Source: an uncultured Gemella sp.
Lineage (GTDB): Bacteria; Bacillota; Bacilli; Staphylococcales; Gemellaceae
DNA: 7,752 bases
Direction of reading: 5' to 3'
Assembly: GCA_938038035.1 (NCBI GenBank)
Contig: CALHQV010000086.1
Span: 1-7,752 of the forward strand
The notes beneath the pieces were generated by a model. That model did no database searches, was not told the DNA's origin, and saw only the letters and a program-made list of their open reading frames with translations. Of the stretch, positions 5,808-7,752 are shown piece after piece. The stretch's first letter is position 1, and every line of letters begins with the position of its first letter. A program made the translations under genes and the position numbers.

Positions 5808-5828
5808 TGAAACAAAAAGGAGAACGAA

Positions 5829-6593
5829 ATGAAATGTATAAGTTTTAATGTCAATGGTCTGAGAGCGATCGTTGGTAAAAATTTTGAAGAAGATTTTAAA
5901 CAATTAGATGCTGATTTCTTCTGTTTACAAGAGACAAAAATGCAAGCAGGACAATTAGATTTGCAATTTGATGGATATTATAGCTATTTTAACTATGCTG
6001 AGCGTAAAGGATACTCAGGAACAGCTATATACACTAAACACGAGCCATTAAATGTAACGTATGGAATAGGAATTGAAGAACATGATACTGAGGGACGTGT
6101 AATTACATTAGAATATGATAAATTCTTCTTTATTACAGTGTATACACCAAACTCAGGAAGTGAACTTAAACGTTTAGAATATCGTATGAGTTGGGAAGAA
6201 GATTTCAAAAACTATTTATTAGAATTAAATAAAACAAAAGGTGTCGTTGTTTGTGGAGATTTAAATGTTGCACACACAGAAATAGATCTAAAAAATCCGA
6301 AATCAAACACGAAAAATGCAGGATTCACACCAGAAGAAAGAGAAAAATTCACAAAATTATTAGATGCTGGATTTATAGATACGTTTAGATATTATAATCC
6401 AGACTTAACAGGTGCCTACTCTTGGTGGAGTTACCGCTTTAATGCACGTAAAAACAATGCAGGATGGAGAATTGATTACTTCTTAGTAAGTCGTGATTTA
6501 GAAGAGTACTTAGAGAGTGCTGCTATTCACAATGAAATATTTGGTAGTGATCATTGTCCTGTAGAGCTTGTATTAAAAGACAATTTGTTGTAA
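5829..6593 (+). CDS. exoA: Exodeoxyribonuclease III / AP endonuclease (ExoA, Xth family)
   Basis: A Mg-dependent base-excision-repair nuclease of the exonuclease-endonuclease-phosphatase fold. It cuts at abasic sites and removes 3' blocking groups and nucleotides. At 254 residues it has the usual length. Catalytic motifs run in order: N7 in FNVNGLR, E35 in LQETK, Y105 in VYTPNSG, D144 and N146 in GDLNVAH, the NARKNNAGWRIDYFLVS block (205-221, with D216), and D241-H242 in GSDHCPV. Every expected active-site residue is present. AAGGAG (5817-5822) precedes the ATG by 6 nt. It is probably co-transcribed with mnmE through the parS-bearing gap, as I see no clear separate promoter. A terminator follows within 10 nt. 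Confidence 0.97.
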   Translation: MKCISFNVNGLRAIVGKNFEEDFKQLDADFFCLQETKMQAGQLDLQFDGYYSYFNYAERKGYSGTAIYTKHEPLNVTYGIGIEEHDTEGRVITLEYDKFFFITVYTPNSGSELKRLEYRMSWEEDFKNYLLELNKTKGVVVCGDLNVAHTEIDLKNPKSNTKNAGFTPEEREKFTKLLDAGFIDTFRYYNPDLTGAYSWWSYRFNARKNNAGWRIDYFLVSRDLEEYLESAAIHNEIFGSDHCPVELVLKDNLL

Positions 6594-6598
6594 AATAT

Positions 6599-6634
6599 AA
6601 TATGCGTTGTGGATAAACCATGACGTATATTTTT
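6599..6634 (+). terminator. Intrinsic terminator after exoA
   Basis: A 14-bp stem (6599-6612 with 6618-6631, three G-U wobbles, no mismatch) encloses the loop ATAAA and ends in TTTTT (6630-6634). It closes the mnmE-exoA unit. The stem and loop happen to contain the exact DnaA box TGTGGATAA (6608-6616). Confidence 0.85.
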
Positions 6635-6708
6635 AATTATTAGGCTCAAGAGTTAGGAATGATGCTGAGATAATTAAACACCAATCTTTAATATATTAAA
6701 TAAAAATG

Positions 6709-6758
6709 AACGGAGGCGACTTAATCAGAATAAACAATAATTTTAAGTTGCATCCGTT
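6709..6758 (+). promoter_or_regulatory. Long stem-loop in the leader of the 163-residue gene
   Basis: AACGGAGGCGACTTAA (6709-6724) pairs with TTAAGTTGCATCCGTT (6743-6758) over 16 positions with one mismatch and one G-U wobble, around an 18-nt loop. A weak -10-like TATATT (6692-6697) lies just upstream, so the hairpin could sit at the very 5' end of the mRNA. It contains GGAGG in its 5' arm but is followed only by a delayed T run (6764-6768), so it is not a clean terminator. It may be a leader element that affects stability or translation. It matches no riboswitch I know. Confidence 0.5.
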
Positions 6759-6784
6759 ATTAATTTTTAGAAAAGAGGTAATTT

Positions 6785-7276
6785 ATGGGACCAAAATTTT
6801 ATATAGAAGATGTAAATGAGTGGGATTCAAAATATTCAATCGATTACATTAAATTCGATGAATTTGGTGTAATCGATATCGTGAGATTGACTGACGAAAG
6901 GGATTATTTAGTCCGTGGAAATATACAGTTACCAATTTTTGATACAGAAAATGAGTATATAGATTACTTGGAAAAAGAAGATATAATAGATCCATACTTG
7001 GCAGGTGTTCTACGCAAATTAATAGGATTTAAGCCAGAAAGGATGATAATAGACGAAGTTTCACTAAACAATGTATTATTTATAGGTGATCCTAGAGGTG
7101 CAGAAAGAGCAACAGGATTTAAAGATGCATTTGAACTACTTATGGAAGCTACGTTACTATGGGAATTCTCAGCTTTAGAGGCTCTTAGAAGAACGATGCA
7201 GGTTATAAGAACATTAATACGCGATAAAGAGCATAAATTAAGCGAAGGGCCTATTAGAATAAAGCAAGCAAGCTAA
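6785..7276 (+). CDS. Unrecognised 163-residue protein, probably truncated by a frameshift
   Basis: I do not recognise this protein. The ATG at 6785 follows AAAAGAGG (6771-6778) at good spacing. The N-terminal half is acidic and probably strand-rich, with many aromatic residues; the C-terminal half (about 115-163) looks alpha-helical and becomes basic. There is no signal peptide, membrane segment or recognisable catalytic motif. The frame ends ...RIKQAS at a triple AAGC repeat (7262-7273), immediately followed by TAA. With one more AAGC unit it would read on through KLILREKSEEL to a stop at 7366-7368, giving 195 residues in all. A real but shortened gene, or one that switches phase, is likelier than a natural end here. 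A long stem-loop precedes it. Confidence 0.65.
   Translation: MGPKFYIEDVNEWDSKYSIDYIKFDEFGVIDIVRLTDERDYLVRGNIQLPIFDTENEYIDYLEKEDIIDPYLAGVLRKLIGFKPERMIIDEVSLNNVLFIGDPRGAERATGFKDAFELLMEATLLWEFSALEALRRTMQVIRTLIRDKEHKLSEGPIRIKQAS
7262..7273 (+). repeat. Triple AAGC tetranucleotide repeat at the frame break
   Basis: Three direct AAGC copies lie directly before the TAA stop of the 163-residue frame. A gain of one 4-bp unit moves reading into the open frame downstream. Three copies is a small number for classical phase variation, so a single past contraction is an equal possibility. Confidence 0.8.
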
Positions 7277-7368
7277 TATTAAGAGAAAAATCAGAAGAAT
7301 TAGCTCAAGTTATGAAAAGAATAAAAGATGGTCGTGCTTTTTTTAAAGAGCACGGTATAAACCAGTAG
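7277..7368 (+). pseudogene. Detached C-terminal segment of the preceding gene
   Basis: In the frame one base behind that of the 163-residue protein, codons read KLILREKSEELAQVMKRI, then KDGRAFFKEHGINQ, to TAG at 7366-7368. This is amphipathic, charged, helix-like sequence that continues the character of the upstream C-terminus. It has no upstream start codon of its own, and the internal ATG at 7312 has no ribosome binding site, so it is unlikely to be an independent gene. A T7 run at 7338-7344 lies inside it. Confidence 0.5.
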
Positions 7369-7569
7369 CAACAGTGACAACCTAGTAAGGGGACGATTAC
7401 TAATAATGTTAATAAAGGTATTTCTTATGTCTTTGAAATAATGAGAGAAATAGTAGGAACAGTAATACTAACTACTCCATATGAAGATTATGAAAAATAC
7501 CCTATTTTTTTGATTGCTAATACTAGTTATTTAGTTATTCATCGTTTAGCCATGACAAAATATCTTTGA
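7369..7569 (+). pseudogene. Stop-interrupted coding-like remnant, unknown family
   Basis: In the same frame as the detached segment, past in-frame TAG (7366-7368) and TGA (7375-7377), the sequence is open for 63 codons (7378-7566) and ends at TGA 7567-7569. It contains FEIMREIVGTVILTTPYEDY and a hydrophobic FLIANTSYLVI stretch. An ATG at 7441 would give a 42-residue peptide with no clear ribosome binding site. It may be the far end of the same broken gene or a separate fragment. I recognise no family, and chance openness in AT-rich DNA cannot be excluded. Confidence 0.3.
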
Positions 7570-7752
7570 AATCAAGTGATTGCTAGTGAGTTTTTACAAT
7601 CTATTTAGCTCTCTGTTAAAATTTAAAATATAAAATCTTCAAAAAATAAAACTCATTATAACAATAATGTGATAAGAAAAATTTTAAGTAACTTTAGATT
7701 CGTATAAAAAGAGCTGATAAAAATATCAATAAAAAATATTTTAGATGATAAA
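7570..7752. other. Gene-free AT-rich stretch at the right edge
   Basis: I see no open frame, RNA gene, convincing terminator or ribosome binding site here. An imperfect inverted match between TGAGTTTT (about 7587-7594) and AAAACTCA (about 7649-7656) is too far apart to suggest a function. Confidence 0.6.

Noticed and set aside
5993..6208. 71-codon minus-strand open frame within exoA
   Set aside because: Antisense to conserved exoA coding sequence with no family features; a shadow.
6608..6616. Exact DnaA box TGTGGATAA downstream of exoA
   Set aside because: It lies in the stem and loop of a clear intrinsic terminator and is a lone copy, so the terminator explains the sequence better. A regulatory role is possible but unsupported.
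6706..6816. Possible short upstream ORF (MNGGDLIRI...) overlapping the unknown gene
   Set aside because: It has no ribosome binding site, its start falls just before a long stem-loop, and it ends inside the next gene in another frame. It is more likely an accident of the hairpin sequence.
1..7752. CRISPR array, tRNA/rRNA genes, insertion sequence or integrase
   Set aside because: I looked for spaced direct repeats, tRNA-like cloverleaf ends and transposase motifs on both strands and saw none.

Overview
The window is the replication-origin region of a low-GC Firmicute (Bacillota) chromosome. It holds dnaA on the minus strand, an AT-rich gap full of DnaA-box-like 9-mers, and then rpmH, rnpA, jag (khpB), a CheY-like receiver gene, mnmE and exoA, all on the plus strand. 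AT-biased codon use, strong AGGAGG-type ribosome binding sites, sigma-A-like promoters and the dnaA/rpmH divergence all fit this. The gene order and protein style remind me of Gemella or a near relative, but that is recall, not a search result.

Layout. Positions 1-135 lie downstream of dnaA, where dnaN would be expected beyond the left edge. They carry what looks like a basal unwinding element: a near DnaA box, a GGCC patch and TAA triplets that fit the DnaA-trio pattern. dnaA occupies 136-1620 and starts at TTG. The 1621-2298 gap holds the dnaA promoter, four exact TTATNCACA boxes, several one-mismatch boxes, repeated TTATTAACA 9-mers and one or two rpmH promoters. All genes are transcribed away from the origin, so they are co-directional with the forks.

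The right arm begins with rpmH, which has its own strong terminator. A separate promoter then drives rnpA-jag-receiver, with 2 nt between rnpA and jag and the receiver's ribosome binding site overlapping the jag stop codon. The yidC/spoIIIJ gene that sits between rnpA and jag in B. subtilis is absent. After a terminator and an odd T7-C7 tract come mnmE and exoA, separated by 39 nt that contain a near-perfect parS site. mnmG does not follow mnmE.

From about 6640 rightwards the region becomes accessory in character. A long 5' stem-loop precedes a 163-residue protein I do not recognise. Its frame ends at a triple AAGC repeat; one extra AAGC unit would carry it 32 residues further. More open but stop-interrupted sequence follows to about 7569, so this looks like a decaying or phase-variable gene. 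The last ~180 bases show no gene.

Together the core genes serve replication initiation (DnaA, oriC), origin segregation (parS), translation and RNA processing (L34, RNase P protein, KhpB, MnmE) and DNA repair (ExoA). The points most worth a second look are the orphan CheY-like protein coupled to jag, the parS site in the mnmE-exoA gap, the split arrangement of origin elements, and the frameshifted gene at the right end.
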